Part shown: piece by piece, positions 8,655 to 19,100 of the stretch | Layout of the letters: each line of letters begins with the position of its first letter | Numbering within the stretch: position 1 is the stretch's first letter | Assembly (NCBI GenBank): GCA_947246015.1 | Contig: CAMXQE010000026.1 | Coordinates: 1 to 61,269 of the forward strand | Direction of reading: 5' to 3' | DNA length: 61,269 bases | Source: an uncultured Lachnospiraceae bacterium | GTDB taxonomy: Bacteria; Bacillota; Clostridia; Lachnospirales; Lachnospiraceae | Made by a program: the position numbers and the translations under genes | The notes under the pieces: generated by a model | Told to the model about the DNA's origin: nothing | Database searches by the model: none | What the model saw: only the letters and a program-made list of their open reading frames with translations

Positions 8655-8697
8655 TTAGCACTCACCTATTGACACTGCTAACAACCAGTGTTATATT
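8655..8697 (+). promoter_or_regulatory. clpB promoter with overlapping CIRCE (HrcA) operator
   Basis: TTGACA (8669-8674) and TATATT (8692-8697) are 17 bases apart. Overlapping the -35 is TTAGCACTC-N9-CACTGCTAA (8655-8681), a CIRCE inverted repeat with 7 of 9 bases matching in the right half. CIRCE is bound by the heat-shock repressor HrcA, so clpB is probably heat-inducible through HrcA here. Confidence 0.85.
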
Positions 8698-8776
8698 CAT
8701 CGTAGAACAAATCAAGTGGATGCACAGACATATCTTTTGATTCATTGTTCCAAAAAGAAAAAAAGGAGGCAGCACC

Positions 8777-11371
8777 ATGAATATTTCAAAATTTACGCAA
8801 AAATCTATGCAGGCAGTAGAAAAATGTGAAAAACTTGCATATGAATACGGCAATCAGGAAATTGAACAGGAGCACCTGCTCTATAGCCTTCTGACGATAG
8901 AGGACAGTCTGATTCTAAAATTAATCGAGAAAATGGAAATTAATAAGGAACATTTTCTGAACCGGGCGGAGAACGCATTGCAGAAAAGGGTAAAAGTGCA
9001 GGGAGGACAGGTCTATGTAGGCAAGGATTTAAACAAAGTCCTCATCAGTGCGGAAGACGAAGCGAAACAGTTAGGGGATGAATATGTATCTGTGGAACAT
9101 CTGTTCCTCTCCATGGTGAAATATCCGAATCGTGAGTTAAAGGAAATCTTCCGTGAATACGGCATTACAAGGGAACGCTTTCTGCAGGTGCTTTCCACGG
9201 TCAGGGGAAATCAGAGGGTGACTTCCGACAATCCGGAAGCAACTTATGATACGCTGGAAAAATACGGGCAGGAACTGGTAGAGAAAGCGAGAAACCAAAA
9301 ACTGGACCCGGTTATCGGCAGGGACAGTGAAATCCGCAATGTCATTCGTATCCTGTCAAGGAAAACGAAAAACAATCCGGTGTTAATCGGAGAACCGGGC
9401 GTTGGCAAGACTGCCGTAGTGGAAGGGCTGGCACAGCGTATCGTGCGCGGGGACGTTCCGCAGGGATTGAAAGACAAGAAAATATTTGCGCTGGATATGG
9501 GAGCACTTGTAGCCGGGGCGAAGTACCGTGGTGAATTTGAGGAACGCCTGAAAGCGGTGTTGGAAGATGTGAAAAACAGCGACGGACAGATTATCCTGTT
9601 CATTGATGAACTCCATACTATAGTGGGTGCAGGAAAAACGGACGGTGCACTGGATGCGGGAAATATGTTAAAACCTATGCTGGCAAGAGGCGAGCTGCAT
9701 TGCATCGGTGCGACCACACTGGAAGAATACCGCCAGTATATTGAAAAGGACGCGGCTTTGGAGCGGAGATTCCAGCCTGTTATGGTAGAAGAGCCTACGG
9801 TAGAGGATACCATTTCTATTTTAAGGGGATTGAAGGAAAGATATGAAGTGTACCATGGAGTGAAAATCATGGATAATGCACTGGTCAGTGCGGCGACCCT
9901 TTCCAACCGCTACATTTCCGACCGTTTCCTGCCTGATAAGGCGATTGACTTAGTGGATGAAGCCTGCGCGCTAATCAAGACGGAACTGGATTCCATGCCC
10001 ACGGAACTGGATGAACTGCAGCGAAAAATCATGCAGATGGAAATAGAAGAAGCGGCGCTTAAGAAAGAAGACGACAGACTGAGTCAGGAGAGACTGGCGG
10101 CATTGCAGAAGGAACTGGCAGAGCTTAAGGAGGAGTTTAACAACCGCAAAGCTCAGTGGGACAATGAAAAGGCATCGGTGGATAAACTGTCCAAATTAAG
10201 GGAGCAGATTGACGCCATCAACAGCGAGATTCAGATTGCCCAAAGGGAGGGCGATTTGGAGAAGGCGGCAGAACTCAGTTATGGGAAACTGCCTGCACTG
10301 AGAAAGCAGTTGGAAATCGAGGAGGAGAAAACAAGGAACGAAAACCTGTCATTGGTGCATGAAAACGTCAGCGATGAGGAAATTGCAAGGATTATTTCCA
10401 GATGGACAGGAATTCCGGTGGCAAAACTGACGGAGAGCGAGAGAAATAAGACATTGCATCTGGATGAGGAACTCCACAAGCGTGTCATCGGCCAGGACGA
10501 AGGCGTGACCAAGGTGACGGAAGCGATTATCCGTTCCAAAGCGGGTATCAAAGACCCGACAAAGCCCATCGGTTCCTTCCTGTTTTTAGGGCCTACCGGA
10601 GTAGGAAAGACGGAGTTGGCAAAGGCGCTTGCGGCATCCCTGTTTGATGATGAGAATAATATGGTGCGCATTGATATGAGTGAGTATATGGAGAAATATT
10701 CCGTATCCAGACTGATTGGAGCGCCTCCCGGATATGTGGGTTATGAGGAAGGCGGCCAGCTGACAGAGGCAGTGCGCAGGAAACCGTATTCGGTGGTTCT
10801 GTTTGATGAAATCGAAAAAGCCCATCCAGACGTGTTCAATGTGCTGTTACAGGTATTGGATGACGGCAGGATAACGGATTCACAGGGCCGTACAGTGGAC
10901 TTTAAAAATACGATACTGATTATGACGTCCAATATTGGGGCAGGCTATTTGCTGGATGGTATTGAGCCGGACGGAAGCATTAGGGAAGAAGCGGAAGCGC
11001 AGGTAATGGAAGAACTGCGCGCCCATTTCAGGCCGGAGTTTCTAAACCGGTTAGATGAAACAATATTGTTCAAACCTCTGACAAAAGAAAATATCGGAGG
11101 AATCATTCATTTAATTGTAGCCGATTTGAACAGACGGCTGGCGGACAGAGAACTGACCATCAAGCTTTCTCCTGAAGCTGAGGCTTTTATTGTGGAAAAC
11201 GCTTATAATCCGGTATATGGTGCAAGGCCGCTGAAGCGGTATATCCAGAAATACGTGGAAACCCTGTCAGCGAAGCTGATTCTGGCGGACAAAGTAGGGG
11301 CTAAAGACGTAATTGAGATTGTTTTGGAGAATGGACGGCTGGAAGCAAAACGCAGGGAAAACAATTTTTAA
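8777..11371 (+). CDS. clpB: ATP-dependent disaggregase ClpB
   Basis: An 864-residue Hsp100 chaperone that extracts polypeptides from aggregates as a cytoplasmic hexamer, usually with DnaK. Order: Clp N-domain repeats (1-145), first AAA+ domain with Walker [10 protein letters not shown] near residue 205 and Walker [10 protein letters not shown], a coiled-coil middle domain (about 400-530) that separates ClpB from ClpA/ClpC, second AAA+ domain with [10 protein letters not shown] near 605 and [14 protein letters not shown], and the C-terminal small domain ending in a basic tail. Length fits the family. AAGGAGGCAGCACC precedes the ATG. A CIRCE operator overlaps its promoter, so HrcA control is expected. 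It is followed by tandem hairpin repeats, not by a gene in close coupling. Confidence 0.98.
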   Translation: MNISKFTQKSMQAVEKCEKLAYEYGNQEIEQEHLLYSLLTIEDSLILKLIEKMEINKEHFLNRAENALQKRVKVQGGQVYVGKDLNKVLISAEDEAKQLGDEYVSVEHLFLSMVKYPNRELKEIFREYGITRERFLQVLSTVRGNQRVTSDNPEATYDTLEKYGQELVEKARNQKLDPVIGRDSEIRNVIRILSRKTKNNPVLIGEPGVGKTAVVEGLAQRIVRGDVPQGLKDKKIFALDMGALVAGAKYRGEFEERLKAVLEDVKNSDGQIILFIDELHTIVGAGKTDGALDAGNMLKPMLARGELHCIGATTLEEYRQYIEKDAALERRFQPVMVEEPTVEDTISILRGLKERYEVYHGVKIMDNALVSAATLSNRYISDRFLPDKAIDLVDEACALIKTELDSMPTELDELQRKIMQMEIEEAALKKEDDRLSQERLAALQKELAELKEEFNNRKAQWDNEKASVDKLSKLREQIDAINSEIQIAQREGDLEKAAELSYGKLPALRKQLEIEEEKTRNENLSLVHENVSDEEIARIISRWTGIPVAKLTESERNKTLHLDEELHKRVIGQDEGVTKVTEAIIRSKAGIKDPTKPIGSFLFLGPTGVGKTELAKALAASLFDDENNMVRIDMSEYMEKYSVSRLIGAPPGYVGYEEGGQLTEAVRRKPYSVVLFDEIEKAHPDVFNVLLQVLDDGRITDSQGRTVDFKNTILIMTSNIGAGYLLDGIEPDGSIREEAEAQVMEELRAHFRPEFLNRLDETILFKPLTKENIGGIIHLIVADLNRRLADRELTIKLSPEAEAFIVENAYNPVYGARPLKRYIQKYVETLSAKLILADKVGAKDVIEIVLENGRLEAKRRENNF

Positions 11372-11588
11372 ACAGCGCCCGGAGAATTTCAGTCTGCGAA
11401 GCGGACAAAAATTGCTCTGCCAAGTATTGACGCAGGGAGGGCGGTTACGGAACTGGGGCAGTGCCAAATGGATGGTAAAAAAATAAAAACAGTAACCGCC
11501 CGGACAGCGCCCAGAGAATTTCAGTCTGCGAAGCGGACAGAAATTGCTCTGTCATATATTGACGCAGGGAGGGCGGTTACGGAACTGG
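11372..11588. repeat. Tandem pair of 85-base hairpin repeats after clpB
   Basis: Two near-identical 85-base copies, 11372-11456 and 11504-11588, are offset by 132 bases. Each holds a hairpin with arms like AGAATTTCAGTCTGC and GCGGACAGAAATTGCTCT around GAA, followed by GACGCAGGGAGGGCGGTTAC. The spacer between copies carries GTAACCGCCC (11492-11501), complementary to GGGCGGTTAC in both copies, so alternative pairings are possible. It may end clpB transcription or be a dispersed REP-type repeat. No protein is encoded. Confidence 0.75.
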
Positions 11589-11605
11589 AATAGGAGGGAG
11601 AAAGT

Positions 11606-11779
11606 ATGATGCCGAAAGACCCGGTTATGCTGCTTAGTTTTGTGAATCTGAAACTTCGGGATTATTACGGGAGTTTGGAACAGATGTGCGGGGATATGGA
11701 TGTAGACAGCAAAGAAATAGAAGAAAAACTGGCTGCTATCGATTACCACTATGATAAGGAGAAAAATCAATTTGTCTGA
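11606..11779 (+). CDS. DUF4250 domain protein
   Basis: A 57-residue protein starting MMPKDPVMLLSFVNLKLRD and ending YDKEKNQFV, which matches the DUF4250 family of very short clostridial proteins: hydrophobic start PKDPVMLLS, then Tyr/Leu and acidic helices. AGGAGGGAGAAAGT lies before the ATG. It overlaps the start of the ferredoxin gene by 8 bases, so translation of the two is probably coupled. Its function is not known; the pairing with a redox/ATPase protein is the only hint. Confidence 0.85.
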   Translation: MMPKDPVMLLSFVNLKLRDYYGSLEQMCGDMDVDSKEIEEKLAAIDYHYDKEKNQFV

Positions 11780-13355
11780 ACAAATAAAAGTAACCGTTGT
11801 ATGCGGAACAAAGGAGCTGCGGTACGAATTGCAGCATGACATAAAAAAAACGTTACTGGAGACGATGAGAGAGGGTGCAGTCCTGTTACCCTCTCTTTGC
11901 GGCGGAATGGGGAAATGCGGCAGGTGTCTCGTAAGGTTCCAAAGCCATGCGCCGCTTCCCACACAGACGGAACGTCTTATGATAGCTCCGGAGGAACTGC
12001 GGGCAGGATACAGGCTGGCATGTATGGCGCGGCCCAAACGGGAATGTACGGTAGAGGCAGATTTTGCAGGCGATAAGGATGGGGAAGAGAGAAATCTTCA
12101 TGTACTGACCGGATATTACGGGGCAGACAGGGGGTGGCAGACAGAGGGAGGCCAAGTGGGATTACAGGCGGAAGCAGGGGCAGGGACTTTGGCGGCGGCA
12201 GATATCGGTACGACTACGATTGCCATGCAGCTGCTGGAAGTGGATTCGGGCCGCGTACTGGATACTTATACCTGTCTGAATCCCCAGCGCAGTTACGGTA
12301 TGGATGTGATTTCACGTATCAGGGCAGCGGACGAAGGACAGGGTGAAGCATTGCAGAAGCTGGTCAGGGACGTGCTGGCTTCCGGATGGAGACGGATGAA
12401 GGAGAGTGCGGCGAAACGGGGAGTCCGGGAACCGGAATTTTTATGCATTGCCTGCAATACGGCAATGGGACATATTTTAATGGGATATCCCACCCGGACT
12501 TTGGGAAAGAGTCCCTTCCTTCCGGTGGATATTAAAACGGCTTCCATTGAGTGGGAAGGAATCCGTGCGGTAGTGGCGCCGGGGATATCCGCGTTCGTTG
12601 GCGGGGATATTCTGGCAGGGCTGTATGCCTGCGGGCTGTGCAGCCCGGCACGCGGATTGGATGCGGAAAGCAAAGGCAGAGAGGAGGAAACGGGTGCCGG
12701 AGAGGAGAGTGCGGCATGGCTGTTCATGGATTTGGGAACCAATGCAGAGATGGTGATGGGGACCGGTCGGCGTATGGCAGCCACCGCAGCGGCAGCAGGT
12801 TCTGCTTTTGAGGGGAAGGATGGAGCGGCAGGTTCGGAGCGGCTCTGTGCGGCAGCATATTTGCTGGAAAAGGGAATTATGGATGAAACAGGGCTGCTTA
12901 CGGAGCCTTATTTTGAGACAGGAATTACAGTGGAATCCAAAGAAGGAAGCAGACCGGTTTTTATCACGCAGGAGGACATCCGGGACATGCAGATGGCAAA
13001 AGCGGCTGTCCGGTCAGGCATTCATTTTCTGATGAAGAAGCTGGAAATAAGGGATTATGAAAGAATAAAGAGGGTCTGTATTGCCGGAGGTATGGGTTTT
13101 TATCTGGATCATGCGGCGGCAGTGCGGACGGGGCTGCTGCCGGCAGAATTGGGAGACCGGATAGAAACGGTCGGAAATGCCGCCCTTGCCGGCGCCGGGC
13201 TGTTCGGCAGGAAAGGATGGCAGGAAAGCGGCAGGGAGATGGAAGACTTTGCCGATGGCGTAAATGCTTTTAATATGGCGGAACTTGAAGAATTTGAGGA
13301 GGTTTATATCGGATATATGGATTTTGATTGTAATATAACGCCTGGAATGATATAA
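11772..13355 (+). CDS. 2Fe-2S ferredoxin/ASKHA-domain protein (RACo-like, DUF4445)
   Basis: About 527 residues. The N-terminal domain is a plant-type 2Fe-2S ferredoxin with the cluster cysteines in CGGMGKCGRC plus a later Cys in LACMARP. The rest is an actin/Hsp70-like ATPase (ASKHA) with AADIGTTTIAMQLL as phosphate loop 1 and FMDLGTNAEMV as loop 2. Related proteins (RACo and relatives) reactivate corrinoid proteins by ATP-driven electron transfer; no corrinoid methyltransferase lies nearby, so the partner is unknown. I prefer TTG at 11772 with AAGGAG 10 bases before it; ATG at 11751 lies inside the previous gene with no ribosome binding site. A short stem (CGGCAGT/ACTGCCG, 13370-13395) follows the stop. 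Confidence 0.85.
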   Translation: MSEQIKVTVVCGTKELRYELQHDIKKTLLETMREGAVLLPSLCGGMGKCGRCLVRFQSHAPLPTQTERLMIAPEELRAGYRLACMARPKRECTVEADFAGDKDGEERNLHVLTGYYGADRGWQTEGGQVGLQAEAGAGTLAAADIGTTTIAMQLLEVDSGRVLDTYTCLNPQRSYGMDVISRIRAADEGQGEALQKLVRDVLASGWRRMKESAAKRGVREPEFLCIACNTAMGHILMGYPTRTLGKSPFLPVDIKTASIEWEGIRAVVAPGISAFVGGDILAGLYACGLCSPARGLDAESKGREEETGAGEESAAWLFMDLGTNAEMVMGTGRRMAATAAAAGSAFEGKDGAAGSERLCAAAYLLEKGIMDETGLLTEPYFETGITVESKEGSRPVFITQEDIRDMQMAKAAVRSGIHFLMKKLEIRDYERIKRVCIAGGMGFYLDHAAAVRTGLLPAELGDRIETVGNAALAGAGLFGRKGWQESGREMEDFADGVNAFNMAELEEFEEVYIGYMDFDCNITPGMI

Positions 13356-13405
13356 TTTACCATAATTTACGGCAGTATTGTGATGAGGACTGCCGGATAA
13401 GTACC

Positions 13406-13565
13406 AGAGCGTGTTTGTAAAATCATTTCCACTGTCTGCACGCCCGCTATGCATGATATTTGCACCAAATCCGGTCAATGCAGCCCGCTGCGCTCCCTCA
13501 TTTGGCACAAATCTCCGGCAAACTGTGATGCACAGCTGGTGGAATGCATTTTTCAAACACGCTCT
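13406..13565. repeat. 160-base palindromic MITE-like element
   Basis: The element begins AGAGCGTGTTTG and ends CAAACACGCTCT, perfect 12-base terminal inverted repeats, and the arms stay imperfectly complementary for about 40 bases. It has no coding capacity. It fills most of the gap 13356-13608 between the ferredoxin gene and the DUF1576 gene. No target duplication is clear. Confidence 0.65.
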
Positions 13566-13608
13566 AAGAGGCAGAATACGAGACTGAAATCGGAAAGGAG
13601 TATACTTC

Positions 13609-14880
13609 ATGCAGAAAGTGCTGGAGCGTATAGAAGGAAAGGAACTGAAATATTTCAGCCTGTTTTCGCTGCTGCTTTTATTGGCTGCCGCAGCTGCAGG
13701 GGCATCGGACAGTCTGGCGGGAGGACTTTTGAAGATTATCCTTTCGAGGGATGCCCTGATAACGGATTATTTTGAGCTGGTTGGTTACGGAGCGGCATTT
13801 TTAAATTGTGCGCTTGTATTTGCGGTGGCAGTCGGATTGGTGCTTTTGGAAAAGATTCCGTTTACGGGGCTTACCATGGCGGCGCTGTTCATGAATGCCG
13901 GTTATGCGTTGTGGGGGAAGAATCTTCTGAATATCATTCCGGTCTTTTTAGGTACGGCAGTTTATGCCAAAGTCCATAAAGCGAGACTGAGCCGTTATAT
14001 TTATACGGCGCTGTTCGGAACCTGTCTGGCGCCGCTGATTACGGAACTGATATTCCTGCTTCCTTTCGGACAGCCGTGGAATCTGTTCATTTCTGCCGGT
14101 ACAGGTATTCTGATAGGTTTTGTACTTCCTCCGCTATCCGTCCATGCGGCGTCCATGCATATGGGCTATAATTTGCTGAATGTGGGATTTTCGGGCGGCA
14201 TCCTGGCTTTTGTCATCGTTTGCGTACTGCGTTCCTTTGGTATGGAGAGTGCGCAGGTGCTGATATGGCGGGAAGGCAGGAATGGCTGGGTAGTGGCAGG
14301 ACTGTCGGTGTATTTCGCTTTAGCAGTATTGTCCGGTTTTCTTATTAATAAAAAAGAACTAAAAGGATTGTTTAAGATTATGCGCCATCCCGGAAGGGCA
14401 GTGGCGGATTTCGTATTGATGGACGGACCGGGAGCAACGCTGATGAATATGGGGCTGGTAGGAATTACCTGTGTCGTTTATATCCTGCTGATTCAGGGGG
14501 ATTTTTCCGGACCAGTGGTCGGGGGGATTCTGTCGGTGTTTGGTTTTGCCGCTTTCGGTGTACATATCAGGAATTATCTTCCGGTACTCGGCGGTGTATA
14601 TTTATCAACGATATTAACCATATATAAGCCGGATACGCCGGGAATCCAGCTGGCGGCGCTGTTTTCGGCAGGGCTTGCTCCGATTGCCGGACAGTTCGGC
14701 ATTGCAGCCGGATTGATTGCAGGTTTTTTACATGCGGTAATCGTGATGTGTACAGGAGATATGTATGGAGGGCTGAATTTATACAATAACGGCTTCAGTG
14801 CAGGATGGGTGGCTATTTTTATGGTACCCCTGGTGGAGAGTTTTATGAAGCGGCATAAAGAGAGAAAGAGGAAAAAGTAG
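13609..14880 (+). CDS. DUF1576 polytopic membrane protein
   Basis: A 423-residue integral membrane protein with roughly ten hydrophobic segments. It matches DUF1576, whose members occur in Clostridia: GYGAAFLNCALVF, then FTGLTMAALFMNAGYALWGKN, HAASMHMGYNLLNVGFSGG, FAAFGVHIRNYLPVLGG and YGGLNLYNNGFSAGWVA. Two related halves suggest a transporter-like fold with internal duplication (inference). AAAGGAG lies 9 bases before the ATG. The next gene starts 2 bases after its stop, indicating an operon. Substrate unknown. Confidence 0.85.
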   Translation: MQKVLERIEGKELKYFSLFSLLLLLAAAAAGASDSLAGGLLKIILSRDALITDYFELVGYGAAFLNCALVFAVAVGLVLLEKIPFTGLTMAALFMNAGYALWGKNLLNIIPVFLGTAVYAKVHKARLSRYIYTALFGTCLAPLITELIFLLPFGQPWNLFISAGTGILIGFVLPPLSVHAASMHMGYNLLNVGFSGGILAFVIVCVLRSFGMESAQVLIWREGRNGWVVAGLSVYFALAVLSGFLINKKELKGLFKIMRHPGRAVADFVLMDGPGATLMNMGLVGITCVVYILLIQGDFSGPVVGGILSVFGFAAFGVHIRNYLPVLGGVYLSTILTIYKPDTPGIQLAALFSAGLAPIAGQFGIAAGLIAGFLHAVIVMCTGDMYGGLNLYNNGFSAGWVAIFMVPLVESFMKRHKERKRKK

Positions 14881-14882
14881 AG

Positions 14883-15233
14883 ATGGTTCACGAGGAAAAA
14901 AAGGTTGCGAAAATCGTAGAAGAACTTACGGTGTATTTTTTTGCATTGGGAGCGGACACAATAGAATCAAAGATACACAGGGAAGGAAAACAGGTGGTAA
15001 TATCTTTTTTGGCGGACTATCAGCCGGAGTACAGGGAACGGCTGCATCATCTGGATGAATATCTGAACGGGCCGAAAAATGACGGGATTGAGGATGTATA
15101 CTGGGAACTTGCAGGCAGCGGCGATCCGGGAGAGACAAGTCAGCTGCTTTTGGTCGGCATGATGATAGACAGGGCCAATATAAGGCTGGAAGACGGATAT
15201 GTGCTCATGGAGCTGTATAAGGAGCAGGAATGA
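14883..15233 (+). CDS. Conserved protein of unknown function, partner of the DUF1576 gene
   Basis: A 116-residue soluble acidic protein with no signal peptide or membrane segment. Its start EEKKVAKIVEELTVYFFALG followed by a beta-like stretch (KQVVISFLADYQ) is reminiscent of a small alpha/beta fold; I do not recognise a family. It begins 2 bases after the DUF1576 stop, so it is translated with it. The stop overlaps the ATG of a 28-codon frame (ATGA). Confidence 0.7.
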   Translation: MVHEEKKVAKIVEELTVYFFALGADTIESKIHREGKQVVISFLADYQPEYRERLHHLDEYLNGPKNDGIEDVYWELAGSGDPGETSQLLLVGMMIDRANIRLEDGYVLMELYKEQE

Positions 15234-15316
15234 ATCTGGCAGATGGGAATTCCGGCCGTTTTGAGGACTATGTTTATACGGCACTGCATATACTGAAACA
15301 AAAGGAAGCAGTGTAA
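15230..15316 (+). CDS. Possible 28-residue small protein
   Basis: The ATG overlaps the previous stop (ATGA), as in translational coupling. The product ends in a helix-like stretch, FEDYVYTALHILKQKEAV. GGAGCAGGA upstream could serve as ribosome binding site. It is too short to judge without conservation data; it might equally be a leftover of a longer gene. Confidence 0.3.
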   Translation: MNLADGNSGRFEDYVYTALHILKQKEAV

Positions 15317-15329
15317 GGAAAGCCGGAAA

Positions 15330-16010
15330 ATGAATTGGAATCGTAGAGTTTTGTCCTGTATTGTTCTTGCTATATTGCTTGCAGCTGTCATCATGGTGGG
15401 ATATCTTCATCAGGGGAAAGTACAGGCTATGGGAAAAAGGATGGAAGAGGGAGATAAAAAGAAGATTGCGCTGACATTTGACGACGGCCCGCATCCTCAT
15501 TATACGGAGCAGCTGCTGGACGGATTGAAGAAACGTGGAGTGAAGGCCACGTTTTTTGTGACGGGTGAACATGCGGAAAAACATCCGGAGGTAATTAAGC
15601 GTATGAGCGAGGAAGGGCATCTGATTGGCAACCATACATACAGCCATATGCAGTTGAAATCCGGAAATAAAGAGGTTTTTAAAGAAGAGCTCATCAAGAC
15701 CAATGAAATCATTACAGGTATTACGGGGGAGGAAGTGCTTTATGTACGTCCGCCTTACGGAAGCTGGGATAAGGCTTTTGAAACGGAGCTGAATATGTTT
15801 CCCGTGCTGTGGACGGTGGACCCGCTGGACTGGTGTTCCTCGAATGTGGAGCGCATCACACAGAAGGTAGTCTCAAAGGCGGGGGAGAACGATATCATAT
15901 TGATGCATGATTATTATCCTTCGACGATAACGGCAGCATTGGAGGTGGTGGATGAGCTGTTGGAAAAGGGGTATGAATTTGTAACGGTAGATGAAATATT
16001 GTTTGACTGA
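15330..16010 (+). CDS. Membrane-anchored polysaccharide deacetylase (NodB domain)
   Basis: A 226-residue exported protein. Residues about 5-25 form an N-terminal membrane anchor. The NodB domain shows all five motifs: TFDDG (near residue 49), HTYSH, RPPYG, the DPLDW strand and LMHD. The Asp and two His bind the metal. Family members remove acetyl groups from N-acetylglucosamine or N-acetylmuramic acid in peptidoglycan, raising lysozyme resistance or shaping the spore cortex. The short length without an extra N-terminal domain resembles PdaA/PdaB-type proteins. It follows the DUF1576 operon and precedes the carB promoter. Confidence 0.9.
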   Translation: MNWNRRVLSCIVLAILLAAVIMVGYLHQGKVQAMGKRMEEGDKKKIALTFDDGPHPHYTEQLLDGLKKRGVKATFFVTGEHAEKHPEVIKRMSEEGHLIGNHTYSHMQLKSGNKEVFKEELIKTNEIITGITGEEVLYVRPPYGSWDKAFETELNMFPVLWTVDPLDWCSSNVERITQKVVSKAGENDIILMHDYYPSTITAALEVVDELLEKGYEFVTVDEILFD

Positions 16011-16033
16011 ATAACGATATGCAAGAACCGAAA

Positions 16034-16063
16034 TTGACATACTTCCCAATGCAATGATAAAAT
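16034..16063 (+). promoter_or_regulatory. carB promoter candidate
   Basis: TTGACA (16034-16039) and TAAAAT (16058-16063) are 18 bases apart, reading into carB. No PyrR-type attenuator hairpin or other leader structure was seen between it and the start at 16107. Confidence 0.6.
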
Positions 16064-16106
16064 GGTATACAGCAGGAAAATTTTGTAGAAGTCAGGAGGA
16101 CTTTTT

Positions 16107-19100
16107 ATGCCTAAGAGAACAGATATCCATAAGGTGCTAATTATTGGTTCAGGACCTATTATTATAGGACAGGCCTGTGAATTTGATTATTCGGGAACGC
16201 AGGCCTGTAAAGCGCTTCGGAGGCTGGGATATGAGATTGTACTGGTAAATTCCAATCCGGCCACCATTATGACGGACCCGGAAACGGCGGATGTAACCTA
16301 TATAGAACCGTTGAATGTGGAGCGTTTGGAGCAGATTATTGCAAAGGAGCGCCCGGATGCGCTGCTTCCGAATCTGGGAGGACAGTCCGGGCTTAACTTG
16401 TGTGCGGAATTAAACAAAGCGGGTATCCTTGATAAATATAATGTAAAGGTAATCGGCGTTCAGGTGGATGCCATTGAGAGAGGGGAAGACCGCATTGAAT
16501 TTAAGAAGACGATGAACGGACTCGGAATCGAGATGGCGCGCAGCGAAGTCGCATATTCCGTGGAGGAAGCGCTTGCGATTGCGGAGAAGCTTGGTTATCC
16601 GGTAGTGCTGCGGCCTGCTTATACCATGGGCGGAGCGGGCGGCGGTCTGGTTTATAACAAAGAAGAACTGAAAACGGTCTGTGCCAGAGGGCTTCAGGCG
16701 AGTCTGGTAGGACAGGTTCTGGTAGAAGAGTCCATCCTCGGCTGGGAAGAACTGGAACTGGAGGTAGTGCGTGATGCGGACAACAATATCATTACGGTAT
16801 GTTTTATAGAAAACATCGATCCTTTGGGTGTTCATACCGGCGATTCTTTCTGTTCCGCCCCCATGCTTACGATTTCCGAAGAGTGTCAGAAGAAACTGCA
16901 GGAACAGGCGTACAGAATTGTAGAGTCCGTACAGGTAATCGGAGGAACCAATGTGCAGTTTGCCCACGACCCGGTAACGGACCGTATCATTGTCATTGAA
17001 ATCAATCCCCGTACTTCGCGCTCTTCCGCACTGGCTTCCAAAGCTACCGGCTTCCCTATCGCGCTGGTTTCCGCCATGCTGGCCGCAGGGCTTACATTAA
17101 AGGATATTCCATGCGGAAAGTACGGAACATTGGATAAATATGTGCCGGACGGCGATTATGTGGTCATTAAATTTGCACGCTGGGCATTTGAGAAGTTTAA
17201 AGGAGTGGAAGATAAGCTGGGGACGCAGATGCGTGCCGTAGGCGAGGTTATGAGCATCGGCAAGACCTATAAGGAGGCATTCCAAAAGGCCATCCGTTCT
17301 TTGGAAACAGGGCGCTACGGGCTGGGACATGCAAGGGATTTCGATACCTTATCAAAGGAAGAACTGCTGCGGAGGCTGATTACACCTTCCAGTGAACGGC
17401 ATTTCTTAATGTATGAGGCGCTACGTAAAGGGGCTTCCGTGGAAGAAATCCATGAAATCACGAAAGTAAAGGCTTATTTTATCGAACAGATGAAGGAACT
17501 GGTGGAGGAAGAGGAAGCCTTACTTGCCTGCAGGGGAAGTCTGCCGTCGGATGAAGCGCTGACCGAGGCTAAAAAGGACGGATTCTCGGATAAGTATCTG
17601 AGTCAGTTACTGCAGATTCCCGAAGAGGATATACGCAGCCGCCGTATTGCATTAGGCGTAGAAGAAACATGGGAAGGCGTGCATGTCAGCGGAACGCCGG
17701 ACAGTGCGTACTATTTTTCTACTTATAACGGAGAAGACAGGAATCCGGTGAATACCGGTAAACAGAAAATCATGATACTGGGCGGCGGGCCGAACCGTAT
17801 CGGGCAGGGGATTGAGTTCGATTATTGCTGTGTACATGCGGCGATGGCGCTTAAGAAGCTGGGATTTGAGACGATTATTGTAAACTGCAATCCGGAAACG
17901 GTATCTACCGATTACGATACTTCTGATAAACTGTATTTTGAACCGCTTACGCTGGAGGATGTCCTGAGTATTTATAAAAAAGAGAAACCTCTCGGTGTGA
18001 TTGCGCAGTTTGGCGGCCAGACGCCTTTGAATCTGGCTTCCGAACTGGAAAAGAACGGAGTCAGGGTTCTCGGCACTTCCCCATCGGTCATCGATTTGGC
18101 GGAAGACCGTGACCAGTTCCGTGCCATGATGGAAAAACTGGAAATTCCCATGCCGGAGTCCGGTATGGCCACGACGGTAGAAGAAGCCCTTGCCATTGCA
18201 GAAAAAATCGGTTATCCGGTTATGGTGCGTCCTTCCTATGTTCTGGGCGGCAGGGGCATGGAAGTGGTCTATGACGATGAGAGTATGACCGAATATATGA
18301 AGGCAGCGGTAGGTGTAACCCCGGACCGGCCGATTCTGATTGACCGTTTCTTAAACCATGCATTGGAATGTGAAGCGGATGCCATCAGCGATGGTGAACA
18401 TGCTTTTGTGCCTGCCGTTATGGAGCATATTGAACTTGCAGGTATCCATTCCGGTGATTCTGCCTGCATTATTCCTTCCGTGCATATTCCGGAAGAGAGT
18501 GTGGAAATCATTAAGGAGTATACGAGGAAGATAGCGGAAGAGATGCATGTGAAGGGACTGATGAACATGCAGTATGCGATTGAGAACGGAAAGGTTTTTG
18601 TCCTGGAGGCAAATCCGCGTGCATCCCGTACGGTGCCGCTGGTATCAAAGGTCTGCAACATACGCATGGTGCCGCTGGCAACGGATATTATCACCTCCGG
18701 AATTACAGGGCGTCCTTCCCCGATTCGGGATTTGAAAGAGCAGGTTATTCCGAATTATGGGGTGAAAGAGGCGGTGTTCCCGTTCAATATGTTTCCGGAA
18801 GTCGACCCGGTTCTCGGACCTGAGATGCGTTCCACCGGAGAAGTCCTCGGACTGTCGGTTTCCTATGGAGAAGCTTTCTACAAGGCACAGGAGGCAGTTC
18901 AGTCAAAGCTGCCTATGGGCGGTACGGTTCTTATTTCCGTCAATAAAAAGGACAAAGATGAAGTAGTGGAAGTGGCCAGAAGCCTTGCGGAAGACGGATT
19001 TAAGATTGTGGCTACGGGCGGTACGTATGATTTGATTACCGGAGCGGGCATTCCGGCAAAGAAGGCGAAGAAACTATATGAAGGACGTCCGAATGTAGGG

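Noticed and set aside
9244..9906. A 220-codon minus-strand frame inside clpB
   Set aside because: Mirror of the strongly conserved ClpB first AAA+ domain; Ser-rich product with no motif.
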